Counted from the stretch's first letter, positions 1 through 9,516 are shown. The stretch is DNA of 64,000 bases from CAWKMN01 sp963850765 (GCA_963850765.1 CAWKMN010000003.1:1426001-1490000); one strand, 5' to 3'. Notes: generated by a model from the sequence alone, not told the origin. Numbers and translations are program-made.

Positions 1-1
1 G

Positions 2-1391
2 CTCGGTCCCGCCAACGCCGGCATCTACTATTACGCGATCGTCGTGTTTGGCTGGTTCGACATCCTGACGAATTTTGGGCTGAATACCCTGCTGATGCGC
101 GAAGTGGCGCGCGACCGGGATTCCGCGCGGCGCTATCTGTTCAACACCACGGCGCTGCGGCTGGCACTGGCCGTGATCGGCGTGCCGCTGTTGATCGGCT
201 TCCTGGTGGCCCGGCAGGCGGCGGTCGATCCGGCCCTCGAAGCGGAGGCGATCCTGGCGATTGGGCTGCTGTATATCGGGCTGCTGCCTAACAGCATCAG
301 CACGGGGCTGACGGCGCTCTTTTACGCGTTCGAGAAGGCGGAATATCCCGCCGCGATCACAACGGTCAGCACAATTGTGAAGGTCACGCTTGGCCTCGGG
401 ACGCTGCTGTTTGGCTGGGGCGTCGTCGGGCTGGCGGGCGGAGCGGTGGCGACGAATGTGATCACGCTGGCGGTATTGGCCGGGCTGGCGAGGCCATTGA
501 TTGCCGGGGCACAATCGGGCGGGTTTGTTAACACGCCCCTGCTCGATCGCGCCCTGATGCGCCAGATGATCAGCCTGAGCTGGCCGCTGATGATCAATCA
601 CCTGCTGGCGACGGTGTTTTTTAAGATCGACATCGTGCTGATGGAAGCCATCAACGGCAATACGGTGGTCGGGCAGTATTCAACCGCCTACAAATGGCTG
701 GACGCGCTGAACATCATCCCCGCGTTTCTGACGATGGCGCTGCTGCCGATCATGGCGCGGCAGGCCCACGAGGATCGCACCGGGCTCAAGCGGAACTATC
801 TGCTGGCCGTTAAATTGCTGGTGATGATCGCGCTGCCGGTGGCCGTGGTGACAACGTTCATCGCGGAGCCGCTGGTGCGCGTGCTGGGCGGCGAGGAATA
901 TCTCCCGGCGGGCGGGATCGCGCTGCAACTGATGATCTGGAGCATCCCAATCGGCTGGATCAACAGCGTGACGAATTACGTGATCGTTGCGCTGGATCGC
1001 CAGCGGACTCTGACGCTGGCCTTCGCGGCGGGGGTGCTGTTTAACCTGATCACCAACCTGATCTTCCTGCCCGCTTTCAGCTACCGCGCGGCGGCGATCA
1101 TTACGATTTTCTCCGAGGGCGTGTTGTTCATCGCCTTTTACCGGATTATCCGTGCAGGAGATCGAGGGCGTGGACTGGTACCGCGTGCTGTGGCGTCCGG
1201 CGGCCGCTGCCGTGATCCTGCTGGGCGTGCTCTGGGCGGCGTGGCAGATCGCCCCCCTTGCGGCGTTCGTGCTGTCCCCTGTGATCTACGGGTTCGCGCT
1301 GCTGGCGCTGCGCCCGTTTGCACCGGACGAGATCGCCCGGATCGCGCCGCTTCTGCCGGGGCGACTGCGCCGCCGGGTGCGGCCGGGATAA
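2..1391 (+). CDS. Polysaccharide/lipid-linked oligosaccharide flippase, 5'-truncated, one frame break
   Basis: This is a multi-spanning membrane protein of the MATE/Wzx-like polysaccharide transporter superfamily, which moves lipid-linked glycans across the cytoplasmic membrane. The reading frame is open to the left edge (residues LGPANAGIYYYAIV precede the first internal GTG), so the N-terminus lies outside the window. Repeated hydrophobic helices and the motif LMREVARDR after helix 2 fit the family. The frame is lost near 1150: the C-terminal part resumes one frame over as VQEIEGVDWYRVLW and runs through two more helices to the TAA at 1389. A single indel is more likely than a real truncation, because the downstream part has the same codon bias and hydrophobic pattern. 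Its substrate cannot be told from the sequence. Confidence 0.8.
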
Positions 1392-1401
1392 CGTGTTCGC
1401 T

Positions 1402-1983
1402 CTATTCGCTTACGGGCAGACCGGCGACCTCTTGCAGAAAATAGCGATGCCAGCGGTCGTCGTCGGTAAGCTCGGGATGGAAGGCGGTAGCGAGCCAGTG
1501 CCCCTCCCGCACCGCCACGATCCCGCCGCTTTCCAACTGGGAGAGCACCTCCACTTCATCGCCGACATCCGTCACCAGGGGCGCGCGGATAAACACGGCG
1601 TGAAACGGATCATCGCCAAGAACGGGTACATCCAGATCCTTCTCGAAGCTGTCCACCTGCCGCCCGAAAGCGTTGCGATTGACCTGAATATCCATCACGC
1701 CGATCAGGGGCTGATCGCGGCCGATGTCCTTTGCCAGCATGATCATCCCCGCGCACGTGCCCCACACGGGGTTTGACTGGGCGAACGCGCGCAGCGGTTC
1801 CAGCAGGCGGTAGCTCACGGCGAGCTTGCCGATGGTGGTGCTCTCACCGCCGGGGATGATCAAGGCGTCCAGCCCATCCAACTGCTCCGGCAGGCGAACT
1901 TCACGCGCGGTCGCGCCCAACCGCCGCAGAACTTTTTCGTGCTCGATGAAAGCGCCTTGCAGCGCCAATACGCCGACATTCAT
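1402..1983 (-). CDS. pdxT: Pyridoxal 5'-phosphate synthase glutaminase subunit PdxT
   Basis: PdxT is the class I glutamine amidotransferase that feeds ammonia to PdxS in DXP-independent vitamin B6 synthesis in the cytoplasm. The 193-residue protein has the usual length. The N-terminus VGVLALQGAF, the oxyanion motif GGES (residues 45-48), the nucleophile Cys77 in GTCAGM, and the His169/Glu171 pair in HPELTDD are all present, so the triad is complete. The synthase partner pdxS, commonly next to pdxT, is not in this window. The gene converges on the flippase with an 10-bp gap. Confidence 0.95.
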   Translation of the reverse strand: MNVGVLALQGAFIEHEKVLRRLGATAREVRLPEQLDGLDALIIPGGESTTIGKLAVSYRLLEPLRAFAQSNPVWGTCAGMIMLAKDIGRDQPLIGVMDIQVNRNAFGRQVDSFEKDLDVPVLGDDPFHAVFIRAPLVTDVGDEVEVLSQLESGGIVAVREGHWLATAFHPELTDDDRWHRYFLQEVAGLPVSE

Positions 1984-2004
1984 GGCTGTCCTGCCTCGAA
2001 TCCA

Positions 2005-2308
2005 GTGATGAGTGTTTAGTTGTTGGTTTTGGTTTTTGGTGATTGGTTTTTAGAGTGTGTGATGCACTTTTGGCCCCTATCCCCCTGTCCCTGTCTCCAC
2101 AGCGTGCGGAAAGAGGAGTGGTTGAAGTCCCTCTCCACCTTGTGGGGAGGGATTTAGGGAGGGGCTAATAGGAAAAGCCGTTCAATGTCGGCAAGCAGAG
2201 TGCATGACACCCTCTAGCAGAGCAAATCGCTGCTCAGCGCTTTGACCAATCACCAACAACCAAAAACCAACAACTGTAAACTGTGAACTGCAAACTGATC
2301 ACTCTTAC
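2005..2308. repeat. Heptamer-phased inverted repeat element H1
   Basis: This fills the 421-bp gap between pdxT and the epimerase gene. The left arm (2005-2060) reads in 7-base units such as GTTTTGG, TTTTTGG, TGATTGG. The right arm (2246-2308) is nine consecutive 7-base units, starting CCAATCA, CCAACAA, CCAAAAA and ending CTGCAAA, CTGATCA. The right arm is the inverted complement of the left in phase. The interior carries a TCCCTCTCC...GGGAGGGA hairpin (about 2127-2152) of the same type as those at 6722-6750 and 60938-60961. No coding potential was seen. Confidence 0.7.
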
Positions 2309-2404
2309 TTGAAATGTAGCGCCCGCGCGCCCGCGTGACAAGACCTGTTGGACTTATTTGGCTCCAAACGGTTCGGCAAAATGACCAGGCTGCCTCGGCA
2401 GCCC

Positions 2405-3217
2405 TCAGTCATCGTCGTGGGAGCGATCGGGTGGCAGCCAGCCAAAGGGGATGTCGTCGTCGGGCCCATCCTCGCTGATCTCGGCCCGGCGGCGCAGGCT
2501 CGGCACCTTGAGCGGCCGGGGATGGCGTTTATCCTTGTTCGCCAGCCGTCCCAGCCGCCGCAGATCGCCGGCGAACAAAATCTGGCTGCGAGGCAGTTCA
2601 TCCTGAAGCGCGATCTGGGCAATTCCCTGCGCGGCCAGGTCCACGGGCAGCGGGGCGCGGCGTCCAAAAAACACGCGCACAAAGGGGATGGCCCCGATCC
2701 GCGACAGGAGCGCGAAAAATGCGCCGCCGGGCTGTTCGCGATCAAACAGGATCGGCGCGCGGATAATGCCGTAGCGCAGGCCGCTGTTGCGCAGGTACTC
2801 TTCCGCTTCGCGTTTGCTCCGCAGGTATTCGCCGGAAACGCGCGGCGGGCTGGATACCGCGCTCAGCAGGATCAAATAGGGGACGCCGTCGCTCACCGCC
2901 ATACTGATCACGTTGCGCGCGGAGACGAGATTAAGCTGGTGATAGGTCAGTCCGCGTTCCGGCTGCGCGCGCATACTCCCAACCAGATGGATCACGACCC
3001 CCTGCCCGCGCGAACGCCCCTTGAGGCTGGCGATGGTCCACACGTCGCCGGATACCATGCGCACATGGCGGCGCAGCACCCCGAGTTTGTCTTCGTTTTC
3101 GGGCCGGACCAGCACCGTCACATCGGCACCCGCATTGACCAGCGCCGCCACGACCCGCAGCCCCGTGAAGCTCGTTCCCCCCGTGACCAGAACTTTATTC
3201 CAGTTGCGCCTCGGCAT
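2405..3217 (-). CDS. Atypical SDR / NAD(P)-binding NmrA-like epimerase
   Basis: A Rossmann-fold protein of the extended/atypical short-chain dehydrogenase type, probably binding NAD(P) in the cytoplasm. Counting from the preferred start, the nucleotide-binding motif VTGGTSFTG is near residues 11-19, followed by the GDV and LVGS strands typical of NmrA/complex-I-subunit-like epimerases; no clear YxxxK catalytic pair is visible. The ATG at 3217 is preferred over an in-frame start 10 codons upstream because a GGGGG stretch lies about 6 nt before it. It is divergent from the TetR gene, and the shared intergenic region carries two palindromes. Substrate unknown. Confidence 0.75.
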   Translation of the reverse strand: MPRRNWNKVLVTGGTSFTGLRVVAALVNAGADVTVLVRPENEDKLGVLRRHVRMVSGDVWTIASLKGRSRGQGVVIHLVGSMRAQPERGLTYHQLNLVSARNVISMAVSDGVPYLILLSAVSSPPRVSGEYLRSKREAEEYLRNSGLRYGIIRAPILFDREQPGGAFFALLSRIGAIPFVRVFFGRRAPLPVDLAAQGIAQIALQDELPRSQILFAGDLRRLGRLANKDKRHPRPLKVPSLRRRAEISEDGPDDDIPFGWLPPDRSHDDD

Positions 3218-3275
3218 GAATTCCCCCACTGGCGGTCTGTCGCCCAACCATCATTCTACCATCAGGTGATAGACG

Positions 3276-3292
3276 GTCAATCTTAGATTGAC
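3276..3292. promoter_or_regulatory. Perfect 7-3-7 palindrome in divergent intergenic region
   Basis: GTCAATC, spacer TTA, GATTGAC. It lies between the divergent epimerase (start 3217) and TetR (start 3381) genes, the usual place for an autoregulatory operator. Confidence 0.5.
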
Positions 3293-3318
3293 GCGTGGTC
3301 AGGAACAGATTAGTATAG

Positions 3319-3352
3319 TAGACGGGTCGTCTAGTTTTATACGTCCCGTCTA
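3319..3352. promoter_or_regulatory. Putative TetR operator, overlapping inverted repeats
   Basis: TAGACG-GGT-CGTCTA (3319-3333) is a perfect palindrome, and its left part TAGACGGG is repeated in inverted form as CCCGTCTA at 3345-3352. Position 30-60 bp before the TetR start codon suggests self-regulation and control of the downstream MMPL gene. Confidence 0.6.
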
Positions 3353-3380
3353 TTCTGTCCGGCTGCCACAAGGATTTGCC

Positions 3381-3980
3381 ATGACGCTGACTCGCTTCGA
3401 ACAGCGCAAAGCCGCTACCCACCAGAGCCTGATCAAGGCCGCGCGCGACGTGATCGCGGAACGAGGGTATCACCGCGTCGAGATTCTGGACATCACCGAA
3501 CGCGCGAACGTCAGCAAGGCGACTTTTTATAAGCACTTCCCCAACAAAGAAGCGTGTGTGCGCGACCTGATCGAACAGGGCTTTGATGCGCTGGTCGAAG
3601 AGGTCATGCGCGCGGATCAGCAGGACGAACGGCTCAGCCCGGCGTGGATCGAAAGCAGCCTGCAAAAGGTTTTTCATTGGGCCGAGGAAAACCGCGAGTT
3701 CGCGCTGATCATGGTCGGCGGCGGCGCGTCTACCGAACTCAACGCCTTTGGGCGGAACTATATGGCGCAGGTGGTCGAACAGACCATCATGGCCGAGGCG
3801 GCCAAAAAGGAACCGCCCGTTCCCCTGCTGCCCCCTCAGATTCAGGCGCAGATCGTCACGGGGATGACGATCCAGTTGGTGGGCTGGTGGCTTGAGAATT
3901 CAACCGGGTATTCTGCCGGCGATATGGCCCGCATCGTGTGCGACGTCATCCGCAACGGCATCGCCCCTCACCTTCGCTAA
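3381..3980 (+). CDS. TetR/AcrR-family transcriptional regulator
   Basis: A 199-residue one-component repressor. The N-terminal helix-turn-helix is clear (ITERANVSKATFYKHFPNKEA, about residues 36-56), followed by a helical ligand-binding domain with an odd run of Trp and Gly near the end (VGWWLEN). The ATG at 3381 is chosen because AAGGA lies 8 nt upstream and because the longer in-frame version would read through both palindromic operator candidates. The stop is 15 bp before the MMPL gene, so the two are likely one transcript with the regulator controlling the exporter. Confidence 0.88.
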   Translation: MTLTRFEQRKAATHQSLIKAARDVIAERGYHRVEILDITERANVSKATFYKHFPNKEACVRDLIEQGFDALVEEVMRADQQDERLSPAWIESSLQKVFHWAEENREFALIMVGGGASTELNAFGRNYMAQVVEQTIMAEAAKKEPPVPLLPPQIQAQIVTGMTIQLVGWWLENSTGYSAGDMARIVCDVIRNGIAPHLR

Positions 3981-3995
3981 AGGAGGCGTTTGGAG

Positions 3996-6648
3996 ATGGT
4001 TTTTGAAGGATTAGGCCGATTGGCAACTCGCTACCGCCTCCCGATTATTGCCGCCTGGGTGATTACCGCGGCGGTAATCACGCTGCTGGCCCCTGACATC
4101 GAAGACGTCGCCAGCTCGGACACCGCGGATTTTTTGCCCAAAAACGCGCCGTATGAACATGCGTCGGACGTTTACGCGGCTACGTTTCCAAACGACACGG
4201 CGCTGAGCAGCAGCGTCATCGTGATCGATGCACGCGAAGCCTCTGGCGGAATCCTCAACCTGGACGCTGCGACGTTCGAGGAACAGATTGATACCGAGAT
4301 TGGACGGTTTATCGCCGATCTGCACCACTGGTTGAACAGCGCCGACGCGCCGGAGCCGGTCGATCATGTGGTATCGCCCATCGACTCGCCCACCACGGCG
4401 GCACTCCTGATCGCGTCGGATCGCGGGGAAAATCCGGCCCTGGCTAACCGGGTCGCCCTCGTGCGCGTTAGCCTGACGACCTCGCCCAGCGAGGACGCCA
4501 GCAAAGCCGCCCTCAACGCGATCGACGACTGGCTGGCCGATCACCTGCCCGCTGGGGTGCATACGTACCAGACCGGCGCGACCCCCATGGTCTACGACAC
4601 CACGGATTCGATCAAAACCAGCGTGGACCGCGTGATCTGGATCACGGTGGTGCTGGTGGTGATCATGCTGCTGGCGGTCTACCGCTCGCCGGTCAGCCCG
4701 CTCGTCCCGCTGTTTGCCGTGACCATGGCCTATCTGATCACGCGCGGCATTGTAGCGTATATGGGTGCCCACTACATTACGATCACATCCTACGCCAATA
4801 TCCTGCTCGTGACGATTATGTACGGCGCGGGCACCGATTACTGCTTGTTTTTGATCAGCCGCTTCCGCGAAGAAATGGCGGACAATCCCGATATAGAACC
4901 GGCCACCTCGCACACCGTTCACCGCGTCGGGGAGACGATTACCAGCAGCGCGGGCACGATCTTCGTGGGCTTTATGGCGATGATCTTCGCCGAAATGGGC
5001 ATCTTCAATACCAGCGGCCCCGCGCTGGCACTGGGGATCGTGATCTCGCTGGCGTCAGGGTTGACCCTGGTCCCGGCGCTGCTGGCGACATTAGGTGATC
5101 GCGCGTTCTGGCCCGGCAAAGCTACCCACCGCGCGACCGGGCGGCTGTATGCCACCACATCCAAATGGGTCAGCACCTACCCTCTGATGGTGATTGTCGT
5201 GATCGTGGCGATTATGGCTCCCCTGTCCATTTATGGCGTCCAGCAGCCCGTGACGTATGACATCCTGGCCGATCTGCCCGACGACATCGATACCGTCGTG
5301 GGGTTTGAACTGATGAAGGACAGCCTGGGCGCGGGCAACGTCATGCCGCTGACCGTAGTCGTGACGGGACGCGACACGGATCAGATTGCGGCGGACATCG
5401 TCCACCTGACAGACGAGATCGCGGCGCTCGGCGGCGTGCTGGACGTGCGCGGGCTGGACGATCCACTGGGGCAGCAGGGAACGTTCGGCAACCTGCTGCA
5501 TGTCTCCACGCAGCTCCGATTGGCGCTGAACCTCATGGGCACGACCGATGCATCACCGGCCAGCACCCTCTCCGATCCCAACACGCTGATCGGCCTGATC
5601 AACGGTGTGCAGAGCTACCTTGACCGGCTGGCGGAACGCTTCCCCGAAGTGGCTCAGCGATCCGAACCTGCTGACGCTTCAGGAGATTCTGAGCAGTCCC
5701 GTGCAGTTGATGCAGCGCCAGGATGAGCTGGCCCCGGCGGTGGAAGGGCTGGCCGCCCGCTTTGACACGGTTCCCGACCCCTACTGGATGCCGTCCGCGC
5801 TGACTGACGTCCTGGCGGCGCTGCCTGCTTCGGCAGCGGGGAGCAATGGGTTTGATGCAGATTCGCTGAACCGGCTGGCCGATAGCTATCTGGCGAACGA
5901 GGGAACCGCCTTTAAGCTCGACGTGATTTTCCGGGAATCCTCAAACAGCACGCGCTCGATGGATACGCTCAACACCATCCGCGGCATACTGAAGCGCTAC
6001 GACAGTGCCAGCGGGGATGCGGTCGCCAGCGGCGGCACGGCCGTCAATACCGACATCCGCGATACGATGGACCGCGACCTGCTGCGCGCGATCAGTTTTG
6101 TGCTGCTGGGGATTTTCATCGTCCTGCTGCTGATGCTGCGGAGCGCGGTTGCACCGCTGTACCTGATCGGAACCGTGCTGCTGAGTTTCACCTTTACGCT
6201 CGGCCTGACCAATCTGGTCTTTCAGACCTTCTATGATGCCGAGGGCCTGACGTGGTACGTACCGTTCTTCGCGTTTGTGTTCCTGGTCGCGCTCGGCATT
6301 GACTACAGCATCTTCCTTTTCGGACGCATCAAGGAAGAAGTGGGCTATCACGGCATCCGCGAGGGTGTACATGTCGCGGTGGCGACGACCGGCGCGATCA
6401 TCACGTCGGCGGGGATTATCCTGGCGGGCACGTTCGCAGCCATGCTGTCCGGCGAGGTCATGGGGCTGCTCGAACTGGGTTTCGCCGTGTCCGTCGGCGT
6501 GCTGATCGATACGTTTATCGTCCGCACCGTGCTGGATCCTGCTCTCGCCACGCTGTTTGGCCGGTGGACCTGGTGGCCCGGCGGCGTGCCCCGGCCGCAC
6601 AAGTCGACGCGCGTGAAAGCAGCGCCCGCTCACGAATCGGGAGATTGA
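3996..6648 (+). CDS. MMPL/RND-superfamily membrane exporter, one frame break
   Basis: A large inner-membrane transporter of the MmpL type, expected to export lipids or hydrophobic compounds using proton flux. It has the two-fold RND architecture: N-terminal helix, large extracytoplasmic loop, then helices 2-6, repeated. The proton-relay Asp-Tyr pairs appear in both halves (GTDYCLFLISR and LGIDYSIFLFGR). The frame shifts near 5650; VLSDPN-like sequence continues in the next frame to the TGA at 6646, giving about 885 residues in total. The ATG at 3996 is preferred over an in-frame TTG at 3990 because AGGAGG (3981-3986) is correctly spaced only for the ATG. Probably controlled by the preceding TetR. 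Confidence 0.87.
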
Positions 6649-6653
6649 ATGGG

Positions 6654-6849
6654 TTATGAGTTTTGAGTCATGAGTTGTGAGTAAAAAACGGTGGGGCGGG
6701 TTAACAGACCCGCTCGCAAGTCCCCCTCTCTAGCTCGGCTGGAGAGGGGGATATAGGGGGTGAGGCCGACCTTGCGAACGGCCGAGTTGTGACTTCAAAC
6801 CAGCGTGCCATTTGCTTGACTTAAAACTCATGATTCACGACTCACAACT
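6654..6849. repeat. Heptamer-phased inverted repeat element H2
   Basis: Left arm TTATGAG, TTTTGAG, TCATGAG, TTGTGAG (6654-6681) and inverted right arm CTTGACT, TAAAACT, CATGATT, CACGACT, CACAACT (6815-6849) are strictly 7-base phased. The interior has a CCCCCTCTC (6722-6730) / GAGAGGGGG (6742-6750) hairpin, flanked by TCGCAAG (6714-6720) and its inverse CTTGCGA (6771-6777). With H2 the 312-bp gap before the reductase gene holds only this element and a promoter. Confidence 0.7.
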
Positions 6850-6885
6850 ATTCCCGCCCGATCGGGTTGTGAATCTCCGGCCGTC

Positions 6886-6913
6886 TTGACACGCCGGGAC
6901 GGACGGTTATCAT
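6886..6913 (+). promoter_or_regulatory. Sigma-70-type promoter
   Basis: TTGACA (6886-6891), 16-bp spacer, TATCAT (6908-6913), about 48 bp before the start of the FabG-like gene. Confidence 0.6.
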
Positions 6914-6960
6914 AGTCGTGTTCGGGCTCACCAACCGGCAAAAGCCAGAGGAGAAAAATC

Positions 6961-7707
6961 ATGTCTGATCTGAAGGGTCGCATCGCGCTTATCACCGGCA
7001 GCGGGCAGGGAATTGGGAGACAGGTCGCGCTGGAACTGGCTAAACGCGGCGCGACGGTAATCACCAATGACATCACCGGCTGCTGCGCCGACGACGTGCT
7101 CCAGGAAGTCCGCGCGCTGGGCAGCGATGGTCTGGCGTTCACCGCCGACGTCAGCAGTGCCGAGCAGGTCGAAGCGATGGTCAAGGCAGTCCTGGATCAG
7201 TACGGGCAGATCGATATCCTGGTGAACAATGCCGGCACCACCCGTGACAACCTGATCGTGCGCATGGACGAGAGCGACTGGGATTTTATCCAGCGGGTCA
7301 ACCTGAAAAGCGCGTGGCTGTGCAGCAAGGCCGTGACCCGCTCGATGATGCGCAAAAAATACGGGCGCATCGTGAATATGTCCAGCGCCAGCGGCCTGAT
7401 GGGGCAGATGGGGCAGACGAACTACAGCGCCAGCAAAGCCGGTATGATCGGGCTGACGAAAGCCCTGGCGCGCGAAGTCGCGTCCCGCGGGATCACCGTC
7501 AACGCGGTGGCGCCCGGTTTTATCAAGACGGCGCTCACCGACAAAATGCCCGCCGACATCCTGGAGCCGCTGCTCAAGTATATCCCGCTGGGACGGGTGG
7601 GTTTGGTGGAGGATGTGGCGAACGCCGTCGCCTTCCTGGTATCCGACCAGGCCAGCTATATCACCGGGCAGGTGCTCTCCGTCGATGGCGGGCTGGTGAT
7701 GAGCTAG
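6961..7707 (+). CDS. 3-oxoacyl-ACP reductase-like short-chain dehydrogenase
   Basis: A classical SDR of 248 residues that most resembles FabG, the NADPH-dependent beta-ketoacyl-ACP reductase of fatty acid synthesis. The cofactor motif TGSGQGIG (12-19), NNAG (89-92), a Ser near 141 and the YSASK pair (Tyr155, Lys159) form the complete catalytic set, and the C-terminus ends in the usual ITGQVLSVDGG. A Shine-Dalgarno AGAGGAG lies just before the ATG. It stands alone rather than in a fab cluster, so a role in another ketoacyl reduction is possible. Confidence 0.85.
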   Translation: MSDLKGRIALITGSGQGIGRQVALELAKRGATVITNDITGCCADDVLQEVRALGSDGLAFTADVSSAEQVEAMVKAVLDQYGQIDILVNNAGTTRDNLIVRMDESDWDFIQRVNLKSAWLCSKAVTRSMMRKKYGRIVNMSSASGLMGQMGQTNYSASKAGMIGLTKALAREVASRGITVNAVAPGFIKTALTDKMPADILEPLLKYIPLGRVGLVEDVANAVAFLVSDQASYITGQVLSVDGGLVMS

Positions 7708-7789
7708 GCAGGGTTGACATTTGTATTCCAAACGGACGAGGTTCCAGGCTTAAATGCCAACACGGCCTAATCTCATTGGGGCCAGAGCG

Positions 7790-7798
7790 TGTTATAAT
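7790..7798 (+). promoter_or_regulatory. Extended -10 promoter TGTTATAAT
   Basis: A perfect TATAAT (7793-7798) preceded by TGN with no good -35 box at the usual distance. It would drive the Asp23-nusB-tatC row with a leader of roughly 80 nt. Confidence 0.6.
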
Positions 7799-7883
7799 GG
7801 GCGATGTGCATGCGCTGCCAGCGCCGCCAACCGTTATCAAGAGACCGGCGCTGGCCGATTAACAAGGTGGCTTAACGATTACG

Positions 7884-8261
7884 ATGGTAACTCCTCGACA
7901 CCCTAACGATACGGTCACGATTGCGCCGGGGGTGCTGCTGACCGTGGTCCGACTGGCGACCCTGAATGTCGCGGGGGTCGTGCGCATGGGCAGCACGCCC
8001 GGCGGCGTTGAGCGGGTATTCCGCCGGGTTCCGGCGGCCAACGGCGCGCAGATCACGATCGACGAGGATACCGTGACGGTACATCTGTATGTGGTGGCGG
8101 ATGCGTCCGCCAACCTGCGCGACATGAGTGTTCAAGTCCAGAAGTCAGTTGAGCGTTCGATCCGGGAAATCCTGGGGATGAAAGTCGAGTCGGTCAACGT
8201 TCATGTTGAGGATGTGTCGTTTGAACGGCCGCCTGAATCCGAAACCGCCGAGAATAACTAA
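7884..8261 (+). CDS. Asp23/Gls24-family envelope stress response protein
   Basis: A small acidic cytoplasmic protein (125 residues) of the Asp23 family, proteins thought to sit under the membrane and help with envelope homeostasis. The conserved pattern is visible: an ATLNVAGVVRM segment, a central TVHLYVVADASANL strand-helix, and the terminal region VESVNVHVEDVSF. It immediately precedes nusB, an arrangement also common in Firmicutes. The start is the ATG after AAGGTGG; no signal peptide or membrane helix is present. Confidence 0.85.
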   Translation: MVTPRHPNDTVTIAPGVLLTVVRLATLNVAGVVRMGSTPGGVERVFRRVPAANGAQITIDEDTVTVHLYVVADASANLRDMSVQVQKSVERSIREILGMKVESVNVHVEDVSFERPPESETAENN

Positions 8262-8283
8262 CCGCCACACAGGATAACCGGCT

Positions 8284-8727
8284 TTGCCCACGAGCGATTA
8301 CCGACATCAAGCCCGCCGACTGGCGCTCCAGGCGCTTTACGAGATCGATGGCACCGATCATCCCATCGAGACGGTGCTCAGCGAGCGTCTGGCTTCGGAC
8401 AGCTACCGAGAAGAAATCTACACGCTCACAACCCGGCTGGTGCATGGCGTGCTGGAACACCGCGAACGGCTTGATACCCTGATCCGGCGTTACGCGCCTG
8501 AATGGCCCCTGGACCAGATCGCCCTTCTCGACCGCAACATCTTGCGCATCGCCATCTACGAGCTGCTTATCGACGACAGCGTGCCGGTGAAGGTCGCCAT
8601 CAACGAGGCGGTGGAGCTGGCGAAGACGTTCGGCACCGAGAGCACCCCGCGCTTTGTGAACGGCGTACTGGGCACGCTGGCCTCCCGCGAAAGCGAACCA
8701 GAAGCCGGGCCGGACGGCCAGGGGTAA
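8284..8727 (+). CDS. nusB: Transcription antitermination protein NusB
   Basis: NusB binds boxA RNA with NusE/S10 and supports antitermination in rRNA operons. The 147-residue all-helical protein has the family hallmarks: RRLALQALYEID at the N-terminus, LDRNILRIAIYELL in the centre and INEAVELAKTFGTESTPRFVNGVLG near the end. It starts with TTG, 22 bp after the Asp23 gene, and ends 3 bp before tatC, so the three are surely co-transcribed. Confidence 0.95.
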   Translation: MPTSDYRHQARRLALQALYEIDGTDHPIETVLSERLASDSYREEIYTLTTRLVHGVLEHRERLDTLIRRYAPEWPLDQIALLDRNILRIAIYELLIDDSVPVKVAINEAVELAKTFGTESTPRFVNGVLGTLASRESEPEAGPDGQG

Positions 8728-8730
8728 ACC

Positions 8731-9516
8731 ATGTCCCTCATCAAGCAGCCCAAACCCGAACGCCCCCAGAAATATTCCGCGTGGACGGCACTCAGCGGGG
8801 AGGCGGATGAAACGCCGCAGACCCTGCTCGACCATCTGAACGAACTGCGGATCCGCTTGTTCCGCGCGTTGATCGCGCTGGTGGTCGGCGTGCTGCTGTC
8901 GATTGCTTTTACCGATGAACTGCTCAAATATCTGATCACACCTTACGGCAATGAGCTTCAGGTGTTGGGTCCCACCGAGAGCGTCGTGATCTACTTCCGC
9001 GTGGCGCTGCTGGCCGGGGCGATCTTCGCCATGCCTTTTATCACCTACCAGTTATTTCTGTTCGTCGCGCCCGGTCTGACGCGCAAAGAGAAGCGCTGGA
9101 TCTATCTGGCGCTTCCCGCCACCACCGGCCTCTTTTTGACCGGCGTGGCGTTCGCGTGGTTTATCATGGTGCCGACGGCGTTAGGTTTTTTGCAGGATTT
9201 TGAGGAAGACGTGTTCCGCGCCGAGTGGACCGCCGACCGTTACATCGCCTTCCTGACATCGCTGCTGTTCTGGATCGGCGTGGCCTTCGAGATGCCGGTG
9301 ATCGTATCGGTGTTGGCGCGGCTGGGCATCCTTGGCCCTCGGCCGCTGATCCGCAATTGGCGGCTGGCGGTCGTCCTGATGACGGTCATTGCGGCGTTGA
9401 TCACGCCCACCGTCGATCCGTTTAATATGCTGTTGGTCATGGCCCCGCTGCTGGTCCTCTATCTGGTCAGCATCGGGTTAGCAATCATGGCATTTCCCCG
9501 CGAGCGGCGTAAATAG
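8731..9516 (+). CDS. tatC: Sec-independent protein translocase TatC
   Basis: TatC is the integral membrane receptor for twin-arginine signal peptides. The 261-residue protein has six predicted helices, the cytoplasmic N-terminal motif LLDHLNELRIRLFRAL with its conserved Glu, the periplasmic FVAPGLTRKEKRW loop and the FEMPVIVSVLARLG segment with the second conserved Glu. A basic tail PRERRK ends the protein. No tatA/tatB is in the window. A possible client is the Rieske protein at 55783, whose N-terminus carries RRDFL. Confidence 0.95.
   Translation: MSLIKQPKPERPQKYSAWTALSGEADETPQTLLDHLNELRIRLFRALIALVVGVLLSIAFTDELLKYLITPYGNELQVLGPTESVVIYFRVALLAGAIFAMPFITYQLFLFVAPGLTRKEKRWIYLALPATTGLFLTGVAFAWFIMVPTALGFLQDFEEDVFRAEWTADRYIAFLTSLLFWIGVAFEMPVIVSVLARLGILGPRPLIRNWRLAVVLMTVIAALITPTVDPFNMLLVMAPLLVLYLVSIGLAIMAFPRERRK

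Noticed and set aside
2246..2308. Possible CRISPR or microsatellite array
   Set aside because: Units are 7 bases and degenerate, without spacers; no cas genes are present. The inverted second arm fits a paired-arm element instead.
1402..2404. pdxS next to pdxT
   Set aside because: The gap beyond pdxT holds only repeat H1 and the following gene is an epimerase; no PdxS motif is seen anywhere in the window.
5605..5726. Programmed frameshift in the MMPL exporter
   Set aside because: No slippery heptamer with a downstream structure was noticed and similar breaks affect many unrelated genes in the window, so sequence error is more likely.
6654..6849. Possible insertion sequence ends
   Set aside because: The arms are inverted, but there is no transposase frame, no target duplication seen and the arms vary between copies.
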